Assembly: GCF_050947875.1 (NCBI RefSeq)
Contig: NC_134568.1
Location: forward strand, 210,619,632-210,683,631
Direction: 5' to 3'
DNA length: 64,000 bases
DNA from: Dermacentor variabilis
Lineage: Eukaryota > Arthropoda > Arachnida > Ixodida > Ixodidae
This document shows positions 31,678 to 41,790 of the stretch, one piece after another. Under the pieces are notes generated by a model. That model was not told the origin of the DNA and did not search any database. It worked only from the letters and a program-made list of their open reading frames with translations. Position 1 is the stretch's first letter; every line of letters begins with the position of its first letter. Made by a program: the position numbers and the translations under genes.

Positions 31678-32628
31678 TTAGTTGGACACTATCTTTCTTT
31701 GTCGTTTCTTTATTGGGTCCTTTGTTACTTGGGAGAGCTTGCCTACTGGTTGCCTTGGTGCCTTGCCTCCCACTTCAATTGCTGCCTCTGAAACCAGCCT
31801 AGTTGCAGTTTCATTCATTAGCTCTATGTCATCATCATCTCTCTGTTCTAAGGCTGCATATTTGCTTGCAAGTACCAGCCTGAATTTGTCTGCTTTTACT
31901 CTTACTGCCTCTAGGTTGGCCTGTTTCTTCTTGAACAATTTTAGTCTTTCTCTCTTCAAACTAAGGTGAATCCTAGCCCTCACTAACCTATGATCACTGC
32001 ACTTTACCCTACCTATCACTTCTACACCCTGCACTATGCTGGGATCAGCAGAAAGTATGAAGTCACTTTCATTTCTTGTTTTGCAATTAGGGCTTTTCCA
32101 GGTCTACTTTCTGCTGCTACGCTTCCTGAAAAAGCTATTCATTATTCTAAGCTTATTGCTTTTGGCGAATTCTGCCAGCATCTCTCCTCTAGCGTTTCTA
32201 AAATCGACGCCGTAGTTGCCAATTGCTTGTTCACCAGCCTGCTTTATCCCCACTTTTGCATTGGAGTTGGCCATTACTACAGTATACTGAGTTTGCACTT
32301 TTCTCATCGCTAATTCATAAAACTGATCTACTTCGTCATCGTCATGACTGAATGTTGGAGCATAGGATTGTACTACCTTTAAACTATACCTCTTAAGTTT
32401 GATTACAACTGCAGCTACCCTCTCATTAATGCTGTAGAATTCATCAATGTTGCCCGCTGTGTCCTTATGGATTAGGAATCCTAACCCGTATTGCTTATCT
32501 AGGAGACCTCTATAGCAGAGGACATGTCTGTTATTCAACATTGTATAATCCTCACCAGTTCTTCTAATCTCACTAAGGCCGATGATATCCCAAATAATGT
32601 CTGATAGTTCCTCAAAGAATCCTGCCAA
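31678..32628 (-). pseudogene. RTE endonuclease, broken
   Basis: The N-terminal part (32628-32104) has IIGLSEIRRTG, the LCYRGLLDKQYGLGFLI segment, VVQSYAPT and the TVVMANSNAKVG segment, all of the apurinic endonuclease-like fold that nicks target DNA. The aspartate of the usual GDxN motif is replaced (MANSNAKVG). The second part (32034-31678) continues in another frame with the SDHRLVRARI motif (catalytic D-H) and a basic helical connector. One frameshift near 32070-32100 separates them. Confidence 0.83.
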
Positions 32629-32830
32629 GCTAGCCTCACTTTAGAGGGTTTGGGTGTTAAACGTTGCAAGGGTCAGTTTCCATTGGCGGCCAGTCCAGAC
32701 CCAGAGATTCTTAGCACCCTCTGCTGCGTTACAGGTCTGACCGCCGCCTTGGTCAGGTGCTCTGCAGCTGCTGGGGACTGAGGGCCATTGGGTAATTGAG
32801 TGAGTTATTTGCGGAGGGAGTGGCTGAATA

Positions 32831-33740
32831 CTGCACCAGGGAGGCCAATTCCTGTTTTGGTGAGAGAGTTTCTTGTTGAAGCAGCGCTAAAGAGAAAAAG
32901 TGATGAGAAGGTTTGTAGTAGCACGCAAACAATAAGAAATAACGTAACGTAACAAAAATGTCGTAGTTTGCGTTTAGTTATTTCTTCTACATTTGCACTT
33001 ATATTCATTTTCACGGGGTTTTGTTTGTACTCCTGTAGACCACGAGCATGTATTTGGAACTGTGAAGGGTCGTCGGTACGCCTGTAGGGTTTGCCTAGCC
33101 GAGTTCATGGCTGTGTGCGCATGTGCGATTCCAGAACTACGAGGCCAGACCGTTTAGAAATTGTTCTCTATTGAGCTACGCATCGCGATCAGGAAAGCGT
33201 ATCTATCGCTGATAAATGAAAGAAGTTTTTTAGGTATGTAGGGCCCTCTAGGCTGTACTTGTGGGTGATAAGGTAGCCTTGCTGCCTATGGGATTATCTG
33301 ACTGAGCTATGTCGAATGCTCAGTTGCCATAGTCGGAAGTTCGAATCCCTCTATAGGTTTTTCTTTTTCTTTTTGACGATGCTGTGCTTGAAATTCACCT
33401 CCTGCGGTGCACAACATCTGCAGGCTGGGAGTGACACCTGTCACTGGCAAAATATACTGAGAGCAAGTGGGGCTATACTCTTCAGTGTATGCAGACTGCA
33501 GATATGAGTGCGTGTCCAGAATATTATGCATATCAGCACAGCAAGGAATGAACTTACCTTGCAGAAGGAGTCTGAAATACTACTGTTCTACAGTATCTAC
33601 AGTAAACTCCCATTAAGATGAACTTGAAGGAACTGTGAAATCTGTTCACCTTACCAGAAGCTTGTCTTACTATAATTGTTCCACAAAACCAAATGTACCA
33701 TCCCTTCACAGTGGGATCGTAGATGGCACTGGAGTGGGTA
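32831..33740. other. Intergenic DNA with a tRNA-like segment
   Basis: No gene is seen. The segment 33285-33352 can pair its ends over seven bases (CCTATGG with CTATAGG) and has agttcgaatccc like a B box, but its T stem does not pair well and there is no clean A box, so I do not call a tRNA. It is followed by a T-rich run, as in SINEs. Confidence 0.4.
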
Positions 33741-33762
33741 TGGAAGTGGCCAGTCTTCCAGC

Positions 33763-34375
33763 ATGTCTCGAGTTTTGAAATTCTATGTTCTTCAGCTTCT
33801 ATCCCTGGTCACCTTCACGTGCCTGCTGCCAGTTCACATCCACTGCTTGCCAACTATGCAGGCACACACCGTGCGTGATCCTGGTATCATCAACATATTG
33901 TCTAAGGCTGATGTCAACACTTGGACCATTGCTGACCTGCCCGTCATCAGCTACAGCAGCGGCCTCCACACATGCCTGGCCTTTAAATTGCCAATGCTTC
34001 GTCTGTCCTTTCAGCAGGGATGGGGGCGGCCATTCAGCCAACATGTCTCAAGTTTTGAAATTCTACGCTCTGCAGAAGCTTCTATCCCTGATCACCTTCA
34101 CATGCCTGCTGCTGGCCCGCATCCACTGCTTGCCAACTGTGCAAGCACATGCCATGATGGTTCCTGGTATCACCAACACATCGTCTAAGGCTGATGTCAA
34201 CATAGGACCATTGCTGACCTGCCCGTCATCTTGACGTCATCAGCTACAGCAGCACCCCTCTGCACCCGCCTGACCTTTAAATTGTCGGGGCTTTGTCCGT
34301 CCTTTCAGTGGGCATGGAGCGGCCATCTTGCCAAAATGTCTCTCAAGTTTTGAAATTCTATGCTCCGCAGGTGCG
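33763..34375 (+). repeat. Tandem ~280-295-bp units at the LINE 5' end
   Basis: Each unit starts with atgtctc(tc)(a/g)agttttgaaattcta at about 33763, 34043 and 34336; the last is truncated. Units 1 and 2 share the further order of an acctgcccgtcat segment and cctttaaattg, about 90% by eye. This resembles 5' monomer promoters of some mammalian L1 elements, but the link to the LINE is inferred from proximity. Confidence 0.7.
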
Positions 34376-34489
34376 TAACCAGTCTACTCTTTAAGCTAAG
34401 CGATCTGACAATTGTTTTTTATTGCTGCTTCCATGCCCAAGTGTTCCCTTTTGACTCTGTCGGAATGTGTTGGTGTCACGTTCTTGTAG

Positions 34490-34528
34490 CTTCAGTCATG
34501 TGACACCGAAACAAACCCTGGCCCTTGA
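34490..34528 (+). other. 2A-like coding motif (D-T-E-T-N-P-G-P)
   Basis: In one frame the codons at 34502-34525 give D-T-E-T-N-P-G-P, matching the DxExNPGP consensus of 2A ribosome-skipping peptides known at the N-terminus of some CR1-like and L1Tc retroelement proteins. It is preceded by an interrupted hydrophobic stretch (with TAG at 34487-34489) and followed by TGA at 34526. It lies immediately before the ORF1-like coiled-coil remnant. It is decayed and not functional now. Confidence 0.68.
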
Positions 34529-35180
34529 TCTAATCCTACAGTGTCAATTGATAATGCAGGTACACCCGGAGCAAGTGGCAGAATTGTTTCAGATGTTAAG
34601 ACATTAAAAAGCAGAACACTGAGCTTTCCCAAGGTCAGACAGACCTGAAGTCTGATGTCAGTGTTATTAAGTCTAGCCACGAAGCCATTCAATCCAAACT
34701 AACTAGCAGTTTCGAATGCCTTGATTTTCTAGAAAACCACACGAAGCTGATCGAAGAAGTTATGAGTGACTTGACCGATGTCTGTGGTTCTACTGATCAC
34801 CTGAAACTGCGGCTCATTTGAACGATTATGAAGACCATTCAAGGTGTAACAATTTGATTTTCCACAGCATTCCTAATAACCACAAATACTGGCAATAAAC
34901 CATGCAAAACACTATTGCGGCAATTTCTTTCGTCCTGGAAATGGCTTGCCTTCCAGTGCCGTTGAATGTGCCCATTGCCTGGGAGTTCCACAAATTCAAA
35001 ATTTTGCCCAGTTATCATGAAAATCAAAGATTTTAAAAGAAGAGAGAGGGTGCTCACAATTTAAACTCAAACTAAACATTTCTGTGTCAGGATTTTTGCA
35101 ATGCGATTCAGCAACTAAGAAAAAAAATTTCTTGATATTGCCAAAGCACAATCAGAGCCATGCTTATTTCAGCTAAAGTA
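34529..35180 (+). pseudogene. LINE ORF1 remnant (coiled coil)
   Basis: Frames with stops give a heptad-like segment DLKSDVSVIKSSHEAIQSKL (34640-34700) and FECLDFLENHTKLIEE, typical of the coiled-coil ORF1 protein that binds LINE RNA. Further downstream only short ORF1-like pieces (such as an AHxLG-like site and a DFKR motif near 35025) remain. Confidence 0.5.
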
Positions 35181-35368
35181 CAAGAAGCTCCTTATGAGCA
35201 GCAAATGCTTCATGTTTTACTCAGCATCAGATAGTGTCAGTCGAGCAGCCTTCCGGCTCAGTATGTGCACTTAGCAAATGTAGCTACACATGCAAAAATA
35301 CGCAATCGCTCAATGCACCTGTATAGGATTGCACGAGGAGACCTTGTACCTCTCCGTCATTCACGTAC

Positions 35369-36300
35369 GTGAATGTATTTCTTGGTAATGCATGCAGTGT
35401 ACTGAACAAATGCAATGTTTTCGACTCTTTAATCGATTATTGTGAAGCAGATGTTATTGCCCTAACCGAAACTTGGTTACACCCTAATATCGACCATCAC
35501 AAAAGTTTTAATGATGCTTCACGCTTCTCAATTCATCATTGTGATCGAGCTACACGCATTGGGGCATTGTACTCTTAGCCTCTAAAAAGCCTTTTACGTC
35601 TCGCCTTAGTCGTATCGATTCCCAGCTTAAATCTGTCTGGGCATGTATTGAATCAAGCCATCGTAGGTTCATTTTTGGTGCATGCTACTACCCACCTTCC
35701 TATTCTTCTGAGTTTATTAATGAACTGCATGATGGGGTCCTTAGCCTTATTAGTACCCAATTTCCAAATGCTCCTGTTTTTCTTATGGGTGATATTAATT
35801 TTTCCAACATATCGTAATTTTCTGTTCCTTCCACTTCTAATTCACCCTCAGCTGAAATCAGTAATTTTTTAACCTTTGTTCATTGTTCTAGCTAACACAG
35901 TTTATCTCACATTTGACCTGGATTTCGGGAGAGACCACTAATCTTTTAGCTTTAGTACTGACATCATGCTCCGAACTGGTGTCTGATATTTTGTGCATGC
36001 GAGGCCTAAGTGATCATTTATCATTAGAATTCAGCATTAATATTTCTATTTCAAAGCCTCGTGCACTCACAAAAATAATCTTAAACTCCAATAAGGCTAA
36101 TTTCGCTGCCATCAACCGCGAGTTGCCCCATTTTCTTGATCTGCTCCTTGACAACTTCAGTGGACGCTCTGTTAATGACAACTGGCAATTATTTAAAAGT
36201 AACGTGCATGAACTAACAAGCAAATATGTCCCCCTGCGCAACATCTCTTATAATATAAAAGCCCCCTGTACAATGCAAATTTAAAACAACTTGCTGATAG
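35369..36300 (+). pseudogene. LINE endonuclease, broken
   Basis: The frame at 35369-35578 reads GNACSVLNKC...LIDYCEADVIALTETWLHPNI, the AP-endonuclease entry with the catalytic E-T. Later frames give VWACIESSHRRFIFGACYYPP (about 35635-35700), the GDINF motif (35790) and the C-terminal DHLSLEFS (35990-36040, with the catalytic D-H). Frame changes and a stop at 35576 break it. Confidence 0.75.
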
Positions 36301-36599
36301 AAAGGAACATGCATTTAGCGCCGCCAAGTATTCCTCATCAGAAGCCCATTGGAGTGTCTACCACAGTGCCAATTGCACTTATGTAGAGGCTTCAAAGGCA
36401 GCGAAAAATAACATTTTAAAAGTGACACTACCCTCCGCGTTGACCAGTGATCCATAAAAGTTTTGGCGCATAATTCTTCTGCTTATGACACTATCAGCCT
36501 TGTTCATTCTACTGGGAACCTTATACTGGACGATGACTGCCCATTCATTCTTCACAACGCATTTTCTAATAACTTTATTACTATACTTCCAGTCCCCCC

Positions 36600-37497
36600 A
36601 TTCAAATGTTCCCATCACCCGTGTGCCCTGCTATGGACCCAATGATCATTGAACCAGGCAATACTAAAGTAATCGACTCTGTTAGGATATCTGCTAGCCC
36701 TGGTGCGGACCGCATTAGTGCTAAGTTTTTAAGAAGTGCCGCTGTGTACTCATCCCTGATTCTTTCAAAAAATTTTCAGCAGTCACTCGACAGTCATTGT
36801 GTTCTTACAGGTTGGAAGATCAGGAAGGTGATTCCACTCCACAGGTCGAGTAACAAGCATTCACCTATCAATTACCGCCCCATCTTGCTAATTAGCATTC
36901 CCTGTAAAATATTCAAATATATACTGTCATCACAATTAACTAAGTTTTTTTTTACTCCATCTCGATCTTTTCACCAGCACATCACAGTTTTTGTAAATCA
37001 TTTTCTCGGGAAACTCCCAACTTCTTTCCTTCACTCATAAATTTCACCTAATTTTACACCATTCTTCGATTGCCGACTGCATTTTTCTCGATTACTCAAA
37101 AGACTTTGATCAAGTGTGTCATAATCTACTACTTTTCAAGCTAAGCAAATTAAATATAGATGCTCATCTCATTACTTGGTTAGAGTGCTACGTTACTAAT
37201 CGCATTAAGTTTGTTGCTTGCAATGGCACAAGGTCTTCCAGCAAGCCCGTTCATTCTGGAGTACCACAGGGGTCCGTTAAAGGTCCTTTGCTGTTCTTAA
37301 TATATATTAAGGACCTCCCAAATTGTGCTTCTTCTAATATTCGCTTATTTGCTGACGATTGTATTATATTTAGTGAAATTAACAACAATAACGACATTAC
37401 TGCCTTACGAAGCAATCTAGATGCTGTATGTAATTGGTCTAACACGTGGCTCATGGGGCTTAATCCTAATAAGTGCGAAGCGCTCCTCTTAACTTGA
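36600..37497 (+). pseudogene. LINE reverse transcriptase, broken
   Basis: The 144-codon frame 36606-37040 has ADRISAKFLRSAA, GWKIRKVIPLHRS and INYRPILLISIPCKIFKYI. A stop separates it from 37114-37497, which has the PVHSGVPQGSVKGPLLFLIYIKDLP motif, the FADDC catalytic box at 37348-37362 and NPNKCEALLLT. The palm motifs are well preserved; the frame as a whole is not. Confidence 0.83.
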
Positions 37498-37589
37498 ACT
37501 GCCACTACCTCTCCCTGCTATTTTCTCAATGACCTGTTTCTTCTTACCCTTATCTTGGTGTTCACATTACCTCAGAACTTACTGGACAT

Positions 37590-37929
37590 TACACATCACC
37601 AGTGTTGTTAACGATGCTAACCACATGTTAGGTTGCCTTTGTCGTAACTTCTCTTCTGCCCCTTCTCTCAAATTGTTCCTCTACAAAACTGTTGGCAGAA
37701 GTAAACTTGAATATGTGGCCTCCATATGGGATCCATTTAATAGTAAACTTTTAACGCAATTGAACTTGTTCAGAATAATGCTGCCAGATTTATCGCTAAC
37801 TATACCCTCACAGCAAGTGTCACGTTTATAATAAATGCCCTTGAACTGCCCTCACTCGCATCCCGCCGCAAAATCTTCAGGCTTTCCTTATTTCACAAAA
37901 TCTATTACCATATCCCACAGCTCCGATTT
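37590..37929 (+). pseudogene. LINE C-terminal domain, first part
   Basis: Segments NANHMLGCLCRNF and LFLYKTVGRSKLEYVASIWDPF (37600-37740) and LPSLASRRKIFRLSLFHKIYYH (about 37845-37910) match the region after the RT in CR1-like elements. It is interrupted at about 37930 by a SINE. Confidence 0.72.
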
Positions 37930-38107
37930 GAGCCACTGCGGCCACATTTTGATGGAGGCGAAATGCAAAAACGCCCATGTCCCATGCTTTGGAGGCACGT
38001 TAAAGATCCCCAGGTGGTCGAAATATCTGGGTCCCCTACTACGGCATGCCTCATAATCATATCGTGGTTATGGCATGTAAAACCCCAGAATTTAATTTTT
38101 TTTTAAT
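37930..38107 (+). mobile_element. Ruka-like SINE, copy 1
   Basis: It contains the SINE body: a ggaggcgaaatgcaaaaacgcc stretch, then ggcacgttaaagatccccaggtggtcgaaat, then aaaccccagaatttaatttt with a T-rich end. The head is truncated. Near-duplicates ctccgattt (37921) and ctccaattt (38108) flank it, fitting a decayed target-site duplication. Confidence 0.8.
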
Positions 38108-38475
38108 CTCCAATTTCATCTACTTTCCCCAACCACTTTTATTTCTTCACACCTTCACCATAGTAATAAAATCAGTATCAACACGCCACACTAAAACTTT
38201 CTGTTCATTTATCCCACGGACTTTGGAGAACTGGAACCACCTTCCCGGATCGATTGCCTGCATACAAGAAATCGTTTGTTTTCATGAATCATTAGCTAAC
38301 ATCGTATAACCAGGAATTTTCATGTACAACCAAGAACTTCATGCAAGAAATCATTAGTTGTGATATTAGCTAATATTGCATAACTGTGAATTTCAATTCT
38401 TTTTCTCAATCCTAGCACTCCCCTCTATAATTCCTTTGTGCATTGAAGGTATCAATAAATGAAATGAAAAAGCAA
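38108..38475 (+). pseudogene. LINE C-terminal end and 3' UTR
   Basis: The frame to 38309 has a TFCSFIPRTLENWNHLPGSI motif, the usual end of CR1-like ORF2. The 3' UTR ends in aataaatgaaatgaaaaag at about 38452-38470. Confidence 0.7.
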
Positions 38476-39500
38476 TAAACGAAACAACATTAACACCGAA
38501 AGGCAGGTAAAAAGAGGCATTTATCGTGGAGGTGCAGAGAAAAGTAATTAGTATAACACAGGAGCTGTGGCCGAGCTGCATCCAAGTGCCCTCTAACAGC
38601 CTCGAGGGGAAACAAGAAATTGGATTACGCACGCATGCATGCAGGCTGGTGATCATAGAAGTTTAATCGCAATGCCCTGTAGAATCCTTGAGGCTGCTAG
38701 AGGGCAGTGGGAGGCCCTTTTGACCACAGCTCCCATGTTCCAATTACTTTTTTCGGCACCTGTGCCTGCATGATACAAAATATTGCTCTATGCACTCTTG
38801 TTTAAGCTATTAAGTAATTGTTGCTTGTTGGTGCTCTGCAAACCTGTGCGCTGTCACAAATACTGACATTTCACCTAGCTTGCTCAAAAATTCTTTCTTA
38901 CCTCTATGTTAAAGATGAACCGAACTCTTCAGCTGCATCATGTGCGAATACCGCCAGTTCTTGTGGCTCCTGGGCAGTGCCCTCACCATCATTATCACAC
39001 TGCAAGGGCACCTGCAAGATTTCCTCAAATATCCTTTCTGTGGTGTCGGCCCTGCAAGTTTCAGTGTCATCATTGATGCTGGTGTAATTGTTTATGCTCA
39101 CAAAAAGACCATTTGCTTCTTGTGTAGCTGGCAGAGCTGCCGCCTACAAGTCTACGGATACAAACCTCTTGCTGAGCTAAGTAGCAGGTATCAGTAGCAG
39201 CTGCAGTGGTTTGACTTAACCAAATTTGTGGGTCTTGTTAAAAAGCTTTTATTTTTCTTCTTTTTCTCCATTTGATCTGTGGAAAACAAACCAGATTTCA
39301 CGCAGTATTCCTCATATCTGAAAATTTCCCTTAAGCAGGTTTGTCTTAACAATATTCTATCTAGCATCTTAATAATGTTGTGCAGTAATTAAGGAGAAAA
39401 GCAAGTTTATGCATTATAATTATTCTTAGAGACATCATGAAAAGTGTGGACAAAATAATTTCTGCCATTGTGTATTCATAAAGGATAGAAGCTACATTAA
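38476..39500. other. Intergenic DNA; possible pogo/Tigger remnant
   Basis: On the minus strand 39101-38904 encodes an acidic stretch (EILQVPLQCDNDGEG and AHDAAEEF) that loosely resembles the acidic tail region of pogo/Tigger transposases. No helix-turn-helix or DDE region is seen, so I do not call a gene. Confidence 0.25.
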
Positions 39501-40457
39501 AAGGCCCTCACCAGGCTGCATAGAACATTTCAGTTATGCACTGGAAGTTGCTATGTGCCCGCTAGGAAGCGTTCTACCGCACAAATTTTTCAAACTGGTT
39601 GATGAGTAGCCAAGATAGAAATATTTCAGTGCCACAAACCCATGATTTCAGGAGGCGAGCTTCACTGCCCAACATAGACGCGCTCTCCACTTGCCCCGCC
39701 TAGCCTCCGCAAGCGAAATTCCTTCCCTGCGTTCTCCCTTACCAGAGCCGGAAGATCACGTGACAGATACGTCACAGACCCCGCCGCCTTCTGTTTTCTT
39801 TCCCCCTCACTTTTCTGCTGCGCGGCACACTTCCGTACATGGTCTCGCGCATGAGCTGTTGCATTTGTCTCGTTTCGCACAATGCACAATTTGGCGTGCT
39901 TTACACGAGAACGCCAGACTACCAATATAAGCAAGTGCTACACCAACAATGAGGCAGACACAAACAGATAATGGAGCATAATTGCACGCTGGAACACGAT
40001 ACAAAATGACACAATCTCATTGTCTGCGTGCGTGACTGAACGACGAGGGAACAAGCAGACAAAACGGAAGTAGATCCCTCTTGCTGCTGTACGAAGTAAA
40101 CCAAAAGCTTGTAGACATTCAGTTTGTGTGTTTTGTTATTTCTCTAGACTTTAATTGGTCTATTGAAACAACACATGACACAAATGACAGATGTTGCCTG
40201 AATAATTTTCAGAAGTTATGTGTCACCATGAGCAACATCGCAGCACAGACATGTAAGTAGGCCCACTTGCGCATATACGTCACCTAGCCGGCCGAGAGCA
40301 CGGCACCCGTGAGGAGAAGGGCAGACAGCATTTGGTTTGAAATATAAGCTCTTTCCACGGTGCGTAGTGATGTAATACTTAGCAGACACAATCGTTAGCA
40401 CGCATTGTGTGCACTGTGCTTGTCTGCTCAAAATGGCCAGACCTGGTAAGGGTCCCT
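39501..40457 (-). mobile_element. piggyBac-like MITE, TTAA target sites (copy 2)
   Basis: It runs from TTAA-aaggccctcaccagg (TTAA at 39497-39500) to cctggtaagggtccct-TTAA (40458-40461). Inner blocks, such as cgcaagcgaaattccttccctgcgttctccc at about 39707-39737, are the reverse complement of those in 21098-22049. The interior is 957 bp without a transposase. Confidence 0.8.
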
Positions 40458-40771
40458 TTAAGGCAAATGGCAGTTTTTAAGTAAACAAGTCAAACTATTA
40501 TCATTGCACTGACCTCATTAATTCTGTATATTTTATTAAAGTATGAGATTCCAATGTGCATTTTGTCTTATCTGACTGTGGTTGTAAGCAGTAGCCAGTT
40601 CATGTATACTTGTTGAAGAAAAGCTGACTGTTGTATGCCATGTTTAACACAGAGCTGCACATTTGCAAGCTATTAAATTAAGCACACCTTGCAGTGGTAT
40701 TCAAAAGCACTACCATTTAATCTATGGCTTCAAGTTGTTAAAGAAACACCAGAGATGATTTTACACTTATT

Positions 40772-41790
40772 TTCATCATCGTCATCATCAGCCTATTCTA
40801 TGTCCACTGCAGGAAGAAGGCCTCTCCCTGCGATCTCCAATTTACCCTGTCTTGCGCCAACCGATTCCAACTAGCGCACGCAAATTTCCTAATTTCATCG
40901 CACCACCTAGTCTTCTGCCATCCTCTACTGTGCTACCCTTCTCTTGGTACCCATTCTGTAACCCTAATGGTCCAACTGTTATCTTACCTGTGCATTACAT
41001 CACCCGTCCAGTGCCATTTTTTTCTCTTAATGTCAATTAGAATATTGGCTATACCTGTTTGCTCTCTGATCCGAACTGCTCTCTTTCTTTCTCTTAACGT
41101 TATGCCTAGCATTCTTCGTTCCATCGCTCTTTGCATGGTCCTGAACTTGTTCTCAAGCTTCTTTGTCCGTCTCCAAGTCTCTGCCCCATATGTCAGCACC
41201 GGTAAAATGCACTGATTGTACACCTTCCTTTTCAATGATAATGGTAAGCTTCCAGTCAGGAGCTGACAATATCTGCTATATGCGATCCAACCCATTTTTA
41301 TTCTTCTGTTAATTTCTTTCTCATGATCAGGGTTCCCGGTGAATAATTGACCTAGGTAAACATACTACTTCACAGACTCTAGAGGCTAACTGGCGATCCT
41401 GAACTCATGTTCCCTTGTCCGGTTATTCACAATTATCTTTGTCTTCTGCATATTAATCTTCAACCCCACTTTTAGGCTCTTTCTGTTAAGGTCCTCAATC
41501 ATTTGTTGTAACTCATCTGCAGTATTGCTGAATACAACAATGTCATCGGCAAACCAAAGGTTGCTAAGGTACTGCCATCGATCCTTACTCCTAAGCCTTC
41601 CCAGTTTAATAGCTTGAATACTTCTTCCAAGCACTCAGTGAATAGCATTGGAGAGATAGTGTCTTCTTGTCTCACCCCTTTCTTTATAGGTATCTTCTTA
41701 CTTTTCTCGTGTGGAATTAAGGTAGCTGTGGAATCTCTCTGGATATTTTCCAAGATATTTACGTAAGCGGTCTGTGCTCTTTGATTCTGG
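40772..41790 (-). mobile_element. RTE-type LINE, copy 2 (5'-truncated)
   Basis: Starting with a tcatcatcgtcatcatcagcc tail, it repeats the C-terminal domain (41295-40984), then the RT palm with LWFADDIVVFSN (41634-41386) and IPIKKGVRQEDTISPMLF (41753-41499). Sequence stops at about 41790, within the RT. Truncation at the 5' end is usual for LINE insertion. The copy shares long stretches with copy 1. Confidence 0.87.

Larger units (their letters stand above)
29850..32830 (-). mobile_element. RTE-type LINE, copy 1
   Basis: Read from right to left it has an AP endonuclease (32628-31678), reverse transcriptase (31585-30464) and C-terminal domain (30373-29909), then ends with a (TGA)n-type tail at 29850-29866, as RTE elements do. 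It is interrupted by a few frameshifts and stops. A second, 5'-truncated copy is at 40772-41790. Proteins of this family are often annotated as craniofacial development protein 2-like. Confidence 0.87.
33740..38475 (+). mobile_element. CR1-like LINE with 2A-like motif and 5' tandem units
   Basis: The parts are three diverged ~285-bp tandem units (33763-34375), an ORF1-like coiled-coil region preceded by a 2A-like motif (34430-35180), an endonuclease fragment (35369 on), the RT (36600-37500), the C-terminal region split by a SINE, and a 3' end near aataaatgaaatgaaa (38452-38467). It is dead, with many stops. The endonuclease and RT order and motifs fit the CR1/L2/Jockey assemblage; the family assignment is approximate. 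Confidence 0.78.

Noticed and set aside
33285..33352. A possible tRNA gene with a 7-bp acceptor stem and agttcgaatccc
   Set aside because: The T stem does not pair, no clean A box is present, and a T-rich tail follows; a SINE head or chance is more likely.
38904..39101. An acidic frame that looks like a pogo/Tigger transposase tail
   Set aside because: Only composition is similar; no helix-turn-helix or DDE segment could be found.
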